Positions 29,389-30,212 of a DNA stretch of 30,212 bases are shown here, in pieces. Position numbers and translations under genes: made by a program. Origin of the DNA: an uncultured Lachnoclostridium sp. (GTDB lineage Bacteria; Bacillota; Clostridia; Lachnospirales; Lachnospiraceae). The stretch is taken from NCBI GenBank assembly GCA_902464595.1, contig CABQJX010000020.1:1-30212 (forward strand), written 5' to 3'. The notes below the pieces were generated by a model. It ran no database searches. It had not been told where the DNA came from and was given only the letters and a program-made list of their open reading frames with translations. How positions within the stretch are numbered: the stretch's first letter is position 1; each line of letters opens with the position of its first letter.

Positions 29389-30051
29389 TCACACCTCCTC
29401 TTGCGGAAATTCCAATCGGCCTTTATGAATCTTCAATGACTGATTATATACAGCACGATACGCTGAATTATAACCATCTGGAAATACTTCCTTTAACATA
29501 GATGGAATCACAATGTCAGGAATATCTTCGCATACTTTTGTTTCTGATCGAAACGGGCCAAAATAAGATGGTGTAAATTCCTTCCAGCCCAATACCGGAA
29601 TCGAAAATGCTTGTCCTCTCTTCAAGCGGCGATTAAATATCTCCTGATAGGCATGCCCCGGCGATGTTGTTTTCCTGTCCCATTCCAATGCTTTTTGCGG
29701 AAGATTCTGCTTAAAATGATTGATTTCCACATTTGCATAAAGCCTATAACAAACATCCACCAATACCGTTGCATAAAGCTGATAATTCGTCTCATTTTGT
29801 ATAGATTTGCTTGCCCTTAAAGGTCCGCCGTAATTCGTCACATAAGAATGATACTGAATCGGAGCACAAATCTCTACTGCGGTAGGAACGATTCTAATAT
29901 CTGGCCCCCATAAAATTGACTCAAACATCCCTCTTATTGCAGATGGAGGAGGTGCCTCAAATGTCTGAGGTGAATCGCCTGAGTCCGGCCGGCTGAACAG
30001 TGCAGTGGGGCCGGCAATCTCCATTGCGATCGGATATAACTTTTGGTGCAT
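29389..30051 (-). CDS. cas5: Cas5 (Cas5d/c-like), likely pre-crRNA nuclease
   Basis: In I-C systems Cas5 both cuts the pre-crRNA and caps the crRNA 5' handle, replacing Cas6. This 220-aa protein keeps the family outline: ALFSRPDSGDSPQTFEAPPP, then SAIRGMFESILWGPDIRIVP, then QLYATVLVDVCYRLYANVEI, then PGHAYQEIFNRRLKRGQAFS and LGWKEFTPSYFGP. No Cas6 gene is visible in the window, which fits Cas5 as the processing enzyme. ATG 30051 has GGGAGG about 10 nt upstream; ATG 30072 lacks a ribosome site. It is the first gene of the cas operon. Confidence 0.9.
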   Translation of the reverse strand: MHQKLYPIAMEIAGPTALFSRPDSGDSPQTFEAPPPSAIRGMFESILWGPDIRIVPTAVEICAPIQYHSYVTNYGGPLRASKSIQNETNYQLYATVLVDVCYRLYANVEINHFKQNLPQKALEWDRKTTSPGHAYQEIFNRRLKRGQAFSIPVLGWKEFTPSYFGPFRSETKVCEDIPDIVIPSMLKEVFPDGYNSAYRAVYNQSLKIHKGRLEFPQEEV

Positions 30052-30101
30052 AACGATAATTCCTCCCTTCATTTAATTATTCATTGATTTATTTATTATT
30101 A

Positions 30102-30130
30102 ATTTTATTACTTTTCCATAAAAAAAGCAA
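30102..30130 (-). promoter_or_regulatory. Promoter of the cas operon
   Basis: On the minus strand: TTGCTT (30130-30125), 17 bp, TAAAAT (30107-30102), about 50 bp before the cas5 start. All seven cas genes follow with gaps of at most 35 bp or with overlaps, so this could drive the whole operon. Confidence 0.55.
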
Positions 30131-30212
30131 GAATAATTTTATGAAAAGTGTATATAATATAAGCCATTTATGATAATGTCTCAGTATATCACAAATGAAA
30201 ATGTCCCGGATA

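Overview
The window looks like a chromosomal segment of a low-to-mid-GC Firmicute, most likely a Lachnospiraceae-type member of the Clostridia. Reasons are the AGGAGG ribosome sites at most starts, a guanine riboswitch in front of guaD, a Rho with a long charged insertion, and a type I-C-like CRISPR-Cas locus. This is a judgement from gene content, not from a search.

Left part (1-16.6 kb) is ordinary chromosome with one scar. Positions 1-56 are the 5' end of a tmRNA gene on the minus strand. An internally deleted IS4-like element (150-1407, 14-bp inverted ends, 8-bp target duplication) sits between the tmRNA and a yibE/F-type membrane gene, and its end supplies that gene's present stop codon. 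Next come a secreted purple-acid-phosphatase-like metallophosphoesterase, mscL and rho (tail to tail), and a purine salvage unit (guaD then an AzgA-type permease) behind a guanine riboswitch with a built-in terminator. A five-gene minus-strand export operon follows: membrane fusion protein, MacB-like ATPase, MacB-like permease and two TolC-like coiled-coil proteins.

Right part (17.2-30.2 kb) is a CRISPR locus read entirely on the minus strand. The cas genes run cas5-cas8-cas7-cas3-cas4-cas1-cas2, so cas3 lies between cas7 and cas4 instead of first as in the textbook I-C operon. Cas8 carries a well-placed internal ribosome site that should produce a separate Cas11 small subunit. A 326-bp leader with nested inverted repeats separates cas2 from an array of 20 repeats and 19 spacers (20487-21791).

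The most unusual part lies at the leader-distal end of the array. Two gene-bearing cassettes of 1678 and 1549 bp follow each other, each bounded by CRISPR repeats: repeat 17260, cassette 1, repeat 18938, cassette 2, repeat 20487. The cassettes share a left-end block (about 120 bp) and a right-end block (209 bp) but carry different cargo. Cargo includes ribbon-helix-helix regulators, a DUF4160 protein, related small charged proteins and small plus-strand genes. At both edges of each cassette the first codons of a gene run straight into the CRISPR repeat. One resembles the start of a small-plasmid Rep protein and follows iteron-like repeats. The cassettes therefore look like plasmid replication/maintenance segments lodged in a CRISPR array. 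The two inner repeats share three substitutions, so they probably travelled or duplicated with the cassettes. A minus-strand terminator at 17165-17195 closes the whole locus.
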